Below, one piece after another: positions 52,678-61,865 of a DNA stretch of 64,000 nt (its first letter is position 1; each line of letters opens with the position of its first letter). The notes beneath the pieces were generated by a model, which searched no databases, was not told the DNA's origin, and saw nothing but the letters and a program-made list of their open reading frames with translations. The stretch spans positions 62,001-126,000 of the forward strand of contig CANNGJ010000002.1 in the NCBI GenBank assembly GCA_947504185.1, written 5' to 3'. Made by a program: the position numbers and the translations under genes. The stretch is from an uncultured Tenacibaculum sp. GTDB lineage: Bacteria > Bacteroidota > Bacteroidia > Flavobacteriales > Flavobacteriaceae.

Positions 52678-54174
52678 TTATAAATATACTTGAGCTGTTA
52701 AAACTATCATTGTAAAAATTGTTAGAATAATTACTAACGGAATTACAAACTTTAACCACTTATCATATCCAATTTTTACAATTGCTAAAGAAGCTAAAAT
52801 TAACCCTGTAGGGTTGATAAATGCAAATAATCCCATTCCATATTGGTATGCGTTTACAATTACCTCTCTACCAATACCAACAGTATCTGCTAAAGGCGAC
52901 ATAATTGGCATCGTTAATACAGCCATACCTGAAGAACTAGGAATAAAAAATGATAGTCCTGAATAGATAAATAACATAACGTTTGCGAAAATTCCTTTAG
53001 GCATCCCTTCTGTTATTGTACTTGCATTATACAATAACGTATCACTCATTAATCCACTTTCCATAATTACTGAAACTCCTCTCGCAATCCCAATAATAAA
53101 TGCTACTCCTAATAAATCATTAGCTCCTTTTATAAACGTGGTAACAAAATTTTCTTCTTTTATTTTGGCTAAAATTCCAATAACAATAGCTCCTACTAAA
53201 AATACCGCAGTCATTTCTTCAAACCACCACCCTAAACGAGAAACACCATAAATCATTACCACAAAACACATCGCAAAAACAATAAGTATTAATCGTAATC
53301 TTGTATTTAATTTATGAATTGAAGAAGTTGAATTTCCAAACAAGCTCTCTATCATTTCTTTTTGATCATAGATAATTGATTTCGTTGCGTCTTTTTGAAC
53401 TCTATTTGCATATCTCATTATATAGATTAAACAAATAACGATCCCTCCAATTAACATTAACAACCTGCCTGTAAAACCAGTTGTCCAATTAATTCCTGCT
53501 GCATCTGAAGCAATAATCACACTAAACGGATTTACGGTTGAGCACATAGTTCCAATACTCGACCCAATATAAATACAAGCCAACGCAACTATGGCATCGT
53601 ATTTTGCTGCTAAAAAAACAGGGATTAAAATGGGGTAAAAAGCAATGGTTTCTTCAGCTAAACCAAAGGTTGTTCCTCCAATTGCAATTAATGTAGTAAC
53701 TACTATAATTAGCCAATACTCACGCCCTTTTAATGAAGTAGCTAAACTTGCAATTCCAGCATCAAAAGCTCCTGAAAGATTCATTACAGCTATAATACCT
53801 CCAATAATTAATACTAATAAAATAATATCTGATGAAGCTATAATCCCTTTAATTGGTGCTTTTATAAAATCAATAAATCCTTGAGGTTTCGAATCTAATT
53901 TTTGATAGGTGCCCGGAATACTAATCGGTTTATATATTCCTCCTGACACAAACTTCTCTAATGGAATATTAATATTTAACGCTTCTAATGTTTCTTGAGT
54001 TGCTGCAAATTTTTCAACTTCATCTAAATGCGTTTTTACAAATTGTTTAGAACCTGTATCATACTTTAAAGTATCGTACTTACCCGCAGGAACAAACCAA
54101 GTTAAAATTGTTACCGCTAATGTTATTAAAAGTAACAATGTATGTGGTGTAGGTAGTTTTAGTTTTTTTAGCAT
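52678..54174 (-). CDS. YfcC-family transporter
   Basis: A 498-residue inner-membrane protein with about twelve helices. Family traits are the N-terminal PHTLLLLITLAVTILTWFVP then AGKYD, GTTFGLAEETIAFYPILIPV, GSSIGTMCSTVNPFSVIIAS and FIPSSSGMAVLTMPIMSPLA. YfcC/DcuC-like proteins carry C4-dicarboxylates, arginine/ornithine or related solutes; the substrate here is unclear. Single gene. Confidence 0.93.
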   Translation of the reverse strand: MLKKLKLPTPHTLLLLITLAVTILTWFVPAGKYDTLKYDTGSKQFVKTHLDEVEKFAATQETLEALNINIPLEKFVSGGIYKPISIPGTYQKLDSKPQGFIDFIKAPIKGIIASSDIILLVLIIGGIIAVMNLSGAFDAGIASLATSLKGREYWLIIVVTTLIAIGGTTFGLAEETIAFYPILIPVFLAAKYDAIVALACIYIGSSIGTMCSTVNPFSVIIASDAAGINWTTGFTGRLLMLIGGIVICLIYIMRYANRVQKDATKSIIYDQKEMIESLFGNSTSSIHKLNTRLRLILIVFAMCFVVMIYGVSRLGWWFEEMTAVFLVGAIVIGILAKIKEENFVTTFIKGANDLLGVAFIIGIARGVSVIMESGLMSDTLLYNASTITEGMPKGIFANVMLFIYSGLSFFIPSSSGMAVLTMPIMSPLADTVGIGREVIVNAYQYGMGLFAFINPTGLILASLAIVKIGYDKWLKFVIPLVIILTIFTMIVLTAQVYL

Positions 54175-54256
54175 CAGAAATATTTTATCTGGCTAAAAAT
54201 ACATAAAACATTTTACAGGAGAATAATTTACAATTTTGAAGTTTATATTTGTATTA

Positions 54257-56032
54257 ATGTCTAAAGCTAAAAACATATTTAAAAAAATTCTGATTTGGAG
54301 ATATAAACACATTTCTGAACGTCAGTTTATTTATGTTTTAAGTATACTCGTTGGCTTTTTAGCAGGTATTGGCACCTTAATCTTAAAAAACCTTACTTCT
54401 TTTTTTCAAACAATCCTAGAAGGGAAATTTATTAAAGACATTCATCATTCTTTATATTTTATTTTCCCAATTATTGGTTTAGTTTTAGTGTATTACATTA
54501 AAAAAAGATTTATAAAAAAAGAAATCGGACATGGTATTTCTACAACTTTACATGCAATTTCTAAGCGGAGCGGAATTATAGAAAAGTATAAAATCTATGC
54601 CTCGTTAATTACCGCACCAATAACTGTTGGATTTGGAGGATCGGTAGGTTTACAAGGACCAGCGGTAAGTACCGGAGCTGCTTTAGGCTCTACTGTTTCG
54701 CAGTTATTTCATATGAATTCAAAAACAAGAATGTTGTTAATAGGGTGTGCAACAGCAGGAGCAATGTCGTCAATGTTTAAAGCTCCGGTAGCAGCCATTA
54801 TTTTTGCGGTTGAAATTTTTAGTTTAGATCTTGCTTTTGCATCATTAGTTCCTTTATTGCTAGCATCAGTTTCTGCTGTGGTAACTTCTTACTTTTTCTT
54901 TGAAAACGATGCCTTATTAGGATTCGAATTAAAAGATATTTTTCAAATAAAAGATATTTTTTACTATGTTTTGTTAGGTTTCGGAACAGGTTTGGCTTCA
55001 GTTTATTTTTCAAAAATTTACTTTGGCATCACTTCTTTTTTCAAACCTTTTAAAAAACCGATTCATCGACTTATTATTGGTGGGGTAGCTATTGGGTTGA
55101 TGTTATATTTTCTTCCACCTCTTTATGGTGAAGGTTATGGTTTAATCAATAATTTATTAGAAGGCAATACACAAGAGGCATTGAAAGATCTTCCTTATCA
55201 AATAGATTTTAAAAATGTTTGGATTGTTATTTCTTTCCTTTTACTAATCACACTTTTTAAAGCAATTGCCATGACTACAACATTTGCTGCTGGAGGTATT
55301 GGAGGAATTTTTATTCCAACCTTAGTTATGGGAAGTGCCATAGGTAATGTACTAGCAAAAATCATTAATCAATTAGGAGGAAATATATCAGAAAGTAATT
55401 TTACATTAATTGGTATGACTGGGTTGATGGCTGGTGTGTTACACGCTCCACTAACTGCTATTTTTTTAATCGCAGAAATAACAGGAGGTTATGACCTATT
55501 TGTACCACTAATGCTGGTTGCTGCAATTTCTTACGCAGTTACAAAATACTTTATTTCTAACTCTATTTACACAGTAGAATTGGCTAAAAGAGGAGAGTTA
55601 ATTACGCATAATAAAGATAAAAATGTACTGATGATGATGAAGATTGATAAGTTGATTGAAACCAACTTTAAAGCCACTCATCCAGAAATGTTGTTGGGTA
55701 CTATGTTAAAAACTTCTGTTGCCAATTCTAATAGAAATATTTTTCCTGTTATTGATGAAAATTCTCAATTTTTAGGGATTGTATTGTTAGATGATATCCG
55801 ACCAATTATGTTTGATCGTGAAATGTACGATAAAGTAACTGTTGAAACTTTTATGAGAAGTGCTCCTGCTATTATTTTTTACAATGACTCCGTAGAAAAA
55901 GTAATGGAAAAGTTTAAACAAAGTGACGCATGGAACTTACCGGTAGTTAAAAACCAAAAGTATATAGGTTTCATCTCAAAATCGAAACTACTTACTGCCT
56001 ATAGAAAAAAGCTGATTGAAGTTACTTCTTAG
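54257..56032 (+). CDS. ClC-family chloride channel/transporter with C-terminal CBS pair
   Basis: A 591-residue membrane protein with the ClC core (about 20-430) and two cytoplasmic CBS domains (about 445-585). ClC landmarks include EIGHGISTTLHAIS, FGGSVGLQGPAVSTGAALGS and GGIGGIFIPTLVMGSAIGN. The gating/proton glutamate of exchangers (G-x-E-G-P) is Gln133 here (GLQGP, codon CAA), so proton-coupled exchange may be lost and the protein may behave as a passive anion channel; this is inference. The frame extends to a TTG at 54236, but ATG 54257 gives the usual N-terminus. It overlaps the GDPD gene tail-to-tail by 11 nt. Confidence 0.93.
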   Translation: MSKAKNIFKKILIWRYKHISERQFIYVLSILVGFLAGIGTLILKNLTSFFQTILEGKFIKDIHHSLYFIFPIIGLVLVYYIKKRFIKKEIGHGISTTLHAISKRSGIIEKYKIYASLITAPITVGFGGSVGLQGPAVSTGAALGSTVSQLFHMNSKTRMLLIGCATAGAMSSMFKAPVAAIIFAVEIFSLDLAFASLVPLLLASVSAVVTSYFFFENDALLGFELKDIFQIKDIFYYVLLGFGTGLASVYFSKIYFGITSFFKPFKKPIHRLIIGGVAIGLMLYFLPPLYGEGYGLINNLLEGNTQEALKDLPYQIDFKNVWIVISFLLLITLFKAIAMTTTFAAGGIGGIFIPTLVMGSAIGNVLAKIINQLGGNISESNFTLIGMTGLMAGVLHAPLTAIFLIAEITGGYDLFVPLMLVAAISYAVTKYFISNSIYTVELAKRGELITHNKDKNVLMMMKIDKLIETNFKATHPEMLLGTMLKTSVANSNRNIFPVIDENSQFLGIVLLDDIRPIMFDREMYDKVTVETFMRSAPAIIFYNDSVEKVMEKFKQSDAWNLPVVKNQKYIGFISKSKLLTAYRKKLIEVTS

Positions 56033-57008
56033 TTAAAAATGCAACCATTTTATCAGGAAAGTCTGTAAATCCTCCATCTACATTAGCATCAATTAACAAA
56101 ACTTTCATCATTTCTTCAAAAGAAGAAAACTCATCTAATTGATCAACTCTAAAAGTATACGGATGTACTTTTAAACCAAGCGTATGAGCATCTTCTACTA
56201 ATGAAGTAAACTCCCATTTACCGGCTTCTTTTTTATCTAATACTTGCTTATACCAAGGACCAATACCATCAGCATAAGTAGCAAAATGTTTTAGTTTTTT
56301 TGTTTCTTCTTCAAATTCTATTAACTGAACTAAAAACAAGTCAGATTTTAATTCTTTTCTAACTCTTTCTAATCCTTTAGCATCAAAACATTGAAAAATA
56401 CATTTATCTTTCTTGGTTTTATATCCATATTGAGAAAGAATGTTTATCGTGATTTTAGCAATATCTTTTCCATTCTGATGATGAAATTTAGGGTTTTTAA
56501 TTTCTGGATAGATACCAATATCTTTTCCTGTACTGTAATTTAACCCTTGAATTAATTCTATTTCTTGCTGAAGTGAATGTAATTTAAAATTTCCTTTCCC
56601 TTTAGGGAAACGTTTTGGATAAAATTGTTTTCCTGTTTTAGGATCAAAACGCTCAATGACTTGTAATCTTTGCAATTCATCAAAAGTGAAATCGATTACA
56701 TAAAAACGACCATCTTTTCTTTTTCTATCAGGAAAAACTTTATTAACATTAGTAACATCATCTAAATAAATATCATGTATTACCACAGGAACATTATCTT
56801 TACTCAACACTAAATCTTGCTCTATATAATCTGAATTCATAGCATAAGCCATCGCTTTAGCTTCCATAGTATGTTCTGGTAAATAACCAGAAGCCCCTCT
56901 GTGTGCAATTACTATTTTTTTCATAGATGATTGATTTTTAATTGATTCTTTGCAACTTAAAAAAACCAATAAAACAAGAATAACTAATTTCTGTTTTGTA
57001 AAAAACAT
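56022..57008 (-). CDS. Lipoprotein glycerophosphodiester phosphodiesterase
   Basis: Hydrolyses glycerophosphodiesters to glycerol-3-phosphate and an alcohol. The 328-residue protein has a lipobox signal (KLVILVLLVFLSCKES, Cys19), so it is anchored outside the cytoplasm. The GDPD active site is complete: VIAHRGASGYLPEHTMEAK (His36, Arg37, Glu45), YIEQDLVLSKDNVPVVIHD (Glu63, Asp65, His78 region). It resembles periplasmic GlpQ. Single gene. Confidence 0.94.
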   Translation of the reverse strand: MFFTKQKLVILVLLVFLSCKESIKNQSSMKKIVIAHRGASGYLPEHTMEAKAMAYAMNSDYIEQDLVLSKDNVPVVIHDIYLDDVTNVNKVFPDRKRKDGRFYVIDFTFDELQRLQVIERFDPKTGKQFYPKRFPKGKGNFKLHSLQQEIELIQGLNYSTGKDIGIYPEIKNPKFHHQNGKDIAKITINILSQYGYKTKKDKCIFQCFDAKGLERVRKELKSDLFLVQLIEFEEETKKLKHFATYADGIGPWYKQVLDKKEAGKWEFTSLVEDAHTLGLKVHPYTFRVDQLDEFSSFEEMMKVLLIDANVDGGFTDFPDKMVAFLTKK

Positions 57009-57036
57009 AATGTTCGTTTAAGTTTTTAAAAATAAA

Positions 57037-57066
57037 AAAAGTCAAGAGAAAATTCTCTTGACTTTT
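57037..57066 (-). terminator. Terminator of the first metalloprotease gene
   Basis: Perfect 13-bp stem AAAAGTCAAGAGA / TCTCTTGACTTTT with a 4-nt loop, T-rich on the minus strand. Confidence 0.85.
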
Positions 57067-57103
57067 AATCTTTCTATAAAATCTTCTTAAAAGATTTCAT
57101 TCT

Positions 57104-58159
57104 TTAATTTAACATAGAATCTCTTGCGCCTCCGGGAGCAAAAATAGCTCTCATTCTATTACGTTGACCATCAGTAAACATATACATACATGCATCATCA
57201 GTATAATCCATATAATTCATAGTCATATCTGTTGATTTACAATTTGTTGTTGGATACGATGGGCATCCATAATTAGGGCTATCTGAAGCTGGAGTGTCTG
57301 CAACAAAATCATCTTGACGACATCTACCATCACCCCAAATATGGCGTAAGTTTAAATAGTGTCCAATTTCGTGAGTCAATGTTCTTCCTACATTATAAGG
57401 CGCTGCATTACCTCCTGGCAACGTTCCTGTTAATAGTACTACACCATCAGTAGATGAATTACCTCCTGGGAATTGTGCATAACCTAAAATTCCTCCACCT
57501 ATTTCACATACCCAAATATTTAAATGTGTATCTGGTGTAATTGGTGGATATGCAGATTTTACAGCATTATTCGTTCCCCAAGAAGATCTCGAATCGTTAT
57601 ATCTAAAAGTTCCTGCTAAAGAAAAACTAATTTCAGCATCTGTAGCATCGTTTATAAAGTCAGTTGCTCCTGATGGTAGTTGATTTGTATTAGGGCTACT
57701 AAAATCACTATTAATTACATTCATTTGCGAATTGATTTGCCCACTAGATACATCATTTGCATTTGGCAATACGATATGAAAATAAACCGGAATATTAATC
57801 GTTCCAAACCCATCATCTATTGGTAAAACATCTACATCTCCGTTTCCACCTCCATTATTTCCGCCTCCGTTTCCATTACCTACTCCATCTGGTTTTTTAG
57901 CATTTAAAAATTTACGCGTTGCATATTCAACATCGTACATTTTTTTATACAATCCTGGATTTTCTTTTAACTGTTCATTCAATACCCTCATTGAATAACA
58001 TGTTTCATTAGCCCCTCTTGATTCTGGTGCTTCAGTTTCTAAATAAAAATTGCTCATATCAACCGCTTCTTGAGGAGTTAATACTTCTTCTTTTGAGTTT
58101 TCTTGACAACCCAATAATAAGCCTACAGATAATGCAAGCCCTACGAAAAGTTTTTTCAT
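57104..58159 (-). CDS. M43 (pappalysin-type) zinc metalloprotease lipoprotein, copy 1
   Basis: A 351-residue secreted protease. A lipobox signal (GLALSVGLLLGCQENS, Cys18) and a conserved pro-region (EEVLTPQEAVDMSNFYLETE) are followed by a Gly/Asn-rich linker (about 92-107) and the metzincin domain. The zinc site is HEIGHYLNLRH (His263, Glu264, His267, His273) with Met-turn MNYMDYTDD (about 314-322) and paired Cys residues. It is closely related to the next gene downstream in sequence (58338-59381), so the pair arose by tandem duplication. Probably cell-surface or released. Confidence 0.94.
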   Translation of the reverse strand: MKKLFVGLALSVGLLLGCQENSKEEVLTPQEAVDMSNFYLETEAPESRGANETCYSMRVLNEQLKENPGLYKKMYDVEYATRKFLNAKKPDGVGNGNGGGNNGGGNGDVDVLPIDDGFGTINIPVYFHIVLPNANDVSSGQINSQMNVINSDFSSPNTNQLPSGATDFINDATDAEISFSLAGTFRYNDSRSSWGTNNAVKSAYPPITPDTHLNIWVCEIGGGILGYAQFPGGNSSTDGVVLLTGTLPGGNAAPYNVGRTLTHEIGHYLNLRHIWGDGRCRQDDFVADTPASDSPNYGCPSYPTTNCKSTDMTMNYMDYTDDACMYMFTDGQRNRMRAIFAPGGARDSMLN

Positions 58160-58291
58160 TTTTTAAAAATTTAAAATTAGTTAGTTGTTTAGTGAAAATC
58201 TATTTTTCACGAATTACTAAGTTAAAAAATGACAAACCTCAATGAAACAGGAAAAACACTGATTTACAGCTAGTTAAATCAAGACGTAAAA

Positions 58292-58315
58292 AAAGCGCCA
58301 CTTACGTGGCGCTTT
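58292..58315 (-). terminator. Terminator of the second metalloprotease gene
   Basis: Perfect 10-bp stem AAAGCGCCAC / GTGGCGCTTT with loop TTAC, T-run on the minus strand. Confidence 0.88.
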
Positions 58316-58337
58316 AAATATTATACTTAGTTAAATC

Positions 58338-59381
58338 TTAGTTTAACATAGAAGCTCTAGCTCCTCCTGCTGCAAAGATTGATCTCATTCTTGATTTTTG
58401 ACCTTCAGAGAACATAGACATACAAGCATCATCAGTATAATCCATGTAGTTCATTGTCATGTCATTTGACTTACAGTTTACAGTTGGGTAAGAAGGACAT
58501 CCGTAGTTTGGTGCATCAGAAGCTGGTGTATCAGCTACGAAATCATCTTGACGACATCTACCGTCTCCCCAAATGTGACGTAAGTTTAAGTAGTGACCAA
58601 CTTCGTGAGTCATAGTACGACCTCCGTTAAATGGAGCAGATACATAACCAGTTGTTCCGAAGTATTGAGGAGAACATACAACACCGTCAGTAGCTAAAGA
58701 ACCACCTGGGAATTGAGCATATCCTAAAATTCCTCCACCAATGTTAGCAACCCAAATATTTAAGTGAGTAGATGGTGTTACTGGTGGGTAAGTAGTTTTT
58801 ACTGCACTAGTAGTACCCCAATCAGCTCTTGAATTAGAATGTCTAAAAGTTCCTGCTAAAGAAAAAGTGATTTCAGCATCAGCTGCAACACCTGCAAATT
58901 CAGAAGGAGTATTTCCTGCATCAGAATTTTGCTTTCTAAAGTCATCGTTTAAAACTGTCATTTGTGAAGCAATTTGCGCATCACTAATATTTTGTTGATT
59001 GTTACTATATACTACGTGAACGTATACTGGAATGTTAATTACTCCTAAGTTATCTGGAGTAGTACCTCCACCGCCACCGCCAGTGTTACCACCACCGCCG
59101 TTACCGTTACCTCCTTTTTTAAGAGAGATAAATTTACGTGTAGCGTATTCAACATCATACATTTTTTTGTATAATCCTGGGTTTTCTTTTAATTGAGCGT
59201 TTAATACTCTCATTGAAGAACATTGTTCGCTACCTCCTCTAGATTCTGGTGCTTCAGTTTCTAAATAAAAATCGCTCATGTCGATTGCTTGTTGAGTTGG
59301 TAAAACCTCTTCCTTAGAGTTCTCTTGACATCCAACTAAAACTCCAGCAGCTACTGCTAATGTTAAAAAAATTCTTTTCAT
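58338..59381 (-). CDS. M43 (pappalysin-type) zinc metalloprotease lipoprotein, copy 2
   Basis: A 347-residue paralogue of the neighbouring protease with the same layout: lipobox signal (LTLAVAAGVLVGCQENS, Cys18), pro-region, a longer pure-Gly linker (NGNGGGGNTGGGGGG, about 92-106) and the zinc site HEVGHYLNLRH (His259, Glu260, His263, His269) with Met-turn MNYMDYTDD. The mature C-terminal third is almost identical to copy 1, while the domain before the zinc site differs more. Each copy has its own terminator and upstream region. Confidence 0.94.
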   Translation of the reverse strand: MKRIFLTLAVAAGVLVGCQENSKEEVLPTQQAIDMSDFYLETEAPESRGGSEQCSSMRVLNAQLKENPGLYKKMYDVEYATRKFISLKKGGNGNGGGGNTGGGGGGTTPDNLGVINIPVYVHVVYSNNQQNISDAQIASQMTVLNDDFRKQNSDAGNTPSEFAGVAADAEITFSLAGTFRHSNSRADWGTTSAVKTTYPPVTPSTHLNIWVANIGGGILGYAQFPGGSLATDGVVCSPQYFGTTGYVSAPFNGGRTMTHEVGHYLNLRHIWGDGRCRQDDFVADTPASDAPNYGCPSYPTVNCKSNDMTMNYMDYTDDACMSMFSEGQKSRMRSIFAAGGARASMLN

Positions 59382-59786
59382 GTTGTGAAAAATTGAAAAT
59401 TAGTTAATTAATAATTGCCTATATAGACAATGAACTTTGCTAAAAACCTATAATTAACATTTTCGTAAATGAAGTAGTTAAAAATTTGTCATTTTAATAA
59501 CAAATTGAAGGGTTATTTAACGATGTGCAATATATATATTTTTGAATCAAAAAAAAAAAGTTAAAAAAAAGTTAAAGCCTAGTGAAATCAACTTGCCAGC
59601 ACGTATTTAACAAAAAACATATTCTGCAATAAAATCATCAAAACACTAATAAAACGTCAATTTTAAACAAATTACACAGAAAAACACGTAAATTAAACAA
59701 TGGAAAAAGTGTAATTCCACAATAACCAACATCGAACCTTAAATTTTATTCAAAAAAGTTATCTTTATCATAAATTAAAATTAATT
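59382..59786. other. 405-bp intergenic region
   Basis: Very AT-rich gap between divergent genes (protease copy 2 and the Bax-inhibitor-like gene). It contains an A-tract at about 59547-59570 and no ORF. It probably holds the two promoters, but I cannot point to a clean TTTG-N19-TAnnTTTG pair. I see no RNA gene or repeat in it. Confidence 0.5.
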
Positions 59787-60488
59787 ATGGAAAACTCATT
59801 TAACACAAAAGTGCTTGCTGCGCAAGCTTCAGAAATTGATAGAATTGCTTTTTACAAAAAAACATATGCTCACGTAGCTGGAGGCGTGCTTCTTTTTATT
59901 TTATTTGAATACTTATTATTACAAAATGCAACAATCGTTGAGTTTGCTTTGTCAATGACTCAAGGCTACAGATGGTTATTACTTTTAGGTGGTTTTATGC
60001 TGATTACAAATTATGCTGAAAGTACCGCATTAAAAACATCGGATAAAAACCTACAATACTTAGCCTATTCAGGATATATTTTTGCTGAAGCATTTATTTT
60101 TATTCCTTTAATATATATGGCAATTAGCTATACCAATAATTTTGAAATTATTGAACAAGCTGGAATCGTTACTTTAGGATTATTTGTTGGTATATCGTCT
60201 ATCGTATTTATTACCAAAAAAGATTTTTCTTTTATTAAAGCTGGTTTAGCCGTAGGCTTTTTTATCGCAATTGCTTTAATTATTGCAGGTACCTTATTTG
60301 GTTTTAACTTAGGTTTATGGTTTTCGGTTGGTATGTGTGTATTAGCTGCTGGATCTATTTTATATCAAACATCTAATCTTGTCAACAAATTTTCTACCGA
60401 CGATTATATCCCTGCTGCATTAGGATTGTTTGCTTCGTTAATGTTATTGTTCTGGTATGTATTACAGATTTTTATGTCGAGAGATTAA
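59787..60488 (+). CDS. Bax inhibitor-1/YccA family membrane protein
   Basis: A 233-residue protein with seven transmembrane helices, the BI-1 layout. N-terminal EIDRIAFYKKTYAHVAGGVL and the helices SGYIFAEAFIFIPLIYMAIS, GIVTLGLFVGISSIVFITKK then DFSF, and GSILYQTSNLVNKFSTDDYI fit the family. Members may act as pH-dependent Ca2+ leak channels; the bacterial role is not well defined. Single gene with a strong terminator. Confidence 0.93.
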   Translation: MENSFNTKVLAAQASEIDRIAFYKKTYAHVAGGVLLFILFEYLLLQNATIVEFALSMTQGYRWLLLLGGFMLITNYAESTALKTSDKNLQYLAYSGYIFAEAFIFIPLIYMAISYTNNFEIIEQAGIVTLGLFVGISSIVFITKKDFSFIKAGLAVGFFIAIALIIAGTLFGFNLGLWFSVGMCVLAAGSILYQTSNLVNKFSTDDYIPAALGLFASLMLLFWYVLQIFMSRD

Positions 60489-60507
60489 GAATAAAATACT
60501 TTATATA

Positions 60508-60543
60508 AAAAAAGCCTCTTACTTTTAAGAAGAGGCTTTTTTT
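60508..60543. terminator. Bidirectional terminator between Bax-inhibitor-like gene and sufS
   Basis: AAAAAAGCCTCTT pairs with AAGAGGCTTTTTT; poly-T on both strands. Confidence 0.88.
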
Positions 60544-60562
60544 ATAACTAATCATTCAGCTA

Positions 60563-61774
60563 TTAACTCAACATCATTTTTGCTTTCTTAACTGCATTAA
60601 CTAAAACATCTACCTCCTCTTTAGTATTATAAAAAGTAAACGATGCTCTAACAGTACCAGGAATACAGTAGAATTCCATAATTGGTTGCGCACAATGATG
60701 ACCAGTACGAACAGCAACTCCTAATTTATCTAAAATAGAACCTACATCATATGGGTGGATTCCTTCTATATTAAAAGATATTACAGATGCTTTATTAGTT
60801 GTTCCGTAAATTTTTAAACCTTCTATTTTTTCTAACTCTTGTGTTCCGTAAGCTAATAATTCTCCTTCTTGTTTTGCTATATTTTCAAAACCAATAGCAT
60901 TCATATAATCTACAGCAGCTCCAAATGCAATTCCACCACAAATATTAGGAGTTCCAGCTTCAAATTTATGTGGTAAACCAGCATAAGTGGTTTTCTCGAA
61001 AGTTACTGTTTCAATCATCTCACCTCCTCCTTGATATGGTGGCAACATATTTAACAACTCTTCTTTACCATATAGTAAACCAACTCCTGTTGGTCCACAC
61101 ATTTTATGAGCAGATGCCACATAAAAATCAACATCTAAGTCTTGTACATCAGGTTTTATATGTGGTACTGCTTGTGCCCCATCAATTAAAACATAAGCTC
61201 CAAATTTATGAGCTGCATGAATAATCTCTTCAATTGGATTTATTGTTCCTAATGCATTCGACACATGATTACAAAAAACTAACTTCGTTTTACTGTTTAA
61301 TAATTCATGGTACATATCCATTCGTAACGAACCATCTTCATCCATAGGAATCACCTTTAAAACTGCTCCAGTTTTTTCACAAAGCATTTGCCAAGGAACA
61401 ATATTAGAATGATGTTCTAAAGAAGATACGATAATTTCATCTCCTTCTTTTAATAAGGATGCAAAACCAGAAGCCACAATATTAATACTATGTGTAGTTC
61501 CTGACGTTAAAATAATTTCATACGAATGTTTCGCATTAAAATGTTTTTGAATCTTTATACGCGCTTCTTCATATTTATCAGTCGCTTCTTGACTTAGAGT
61601 ATGCACACCTCTATGAATATTAGCATTGTAATTACTATAATAATCTACAATAGCATCGATAACCACCTGAGGTGTTTGAGAAGTTGCTCCGTTATCTAAA
61701 TACACTAGTTTTTTGCCGTGTATTTCTCTATTAAGAATCGGAAAATCTGCTCTAATTTTATCTACATTAAACAT
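60563..61774 (-). CDS. sufS: Cysteine desulfurase SufS
   Basis: PLP enzyme that takes sulfur from cysteine for iron-sulfur cluster assembly. The 403-residue protein has YLDNGATSQTPQVVIDAI, NIHRGVHTLSQEATDKYEEA, the PLP-lysine motif DFYVASAHKMCGPTGVGLLY, and the catalytic cysteine in VRTGHHCAQPIMEFY. Group II type. Other suf genes are not in the window, so they must lie elsewhere. Confidence 0.97.
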   Translation of the reverse strand: MFNVDKIRADFPILNREIHGKKLVYLDNGATSQTPQVVIDAIVDYYSNYNANIHRGVHTLSQEATDKYEEARIKIQKHFNAKHSYEIILTSGTTHSINIVASGFASLLKEGDEIIVSSLEHHSNIVPWQMLCEKTGAVLKVIPMDEDGSLRMDMYHELLNSKTKLVFCNHVSNALGTINPIEEIIHAAHKFGAYVLIDGAQAVPHIKPDVQDLDVDFYVASAHKMCGPTGVGLLYGKEELLNMLPPYQGGGEMIETVTFEKTTYAGLPHKFEAGTPNICGGIAFGAAVDYMNAIGFENIAKQEGELLAYGTQELEKIEGLKIYGTTNKASVISFNIEGIHPYDVGSILDKLGVAVRTGHHCAQPIMEFYCIPGTVRASFTFYNTKEEVDVLVNAVKKAKMMLS

Positions 61775-61865
61775 ATAAAATCAAATTTTGAGCAAAGGTA
61801 GGGGTTGCGTTTCAAATACAAACATCAATCAATTAAATTCTTACATTTGTAAAAAAAGTCCCTCT

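Noticed and set aside
54236..54256. TTG start for the ClC gene
   Set aside because: ATG 54257 gives the family-like N-terminus, and the upstream codons overlap a TATATTTG -7-like sequence.
61788..61865. Longer start of the serine hydrolase at 61788
   Set aside because: It would place 26 polar residues before an otherwise normal signal/anchor and overlaps the region just upstream of sufS, which should hold promoter sequence.
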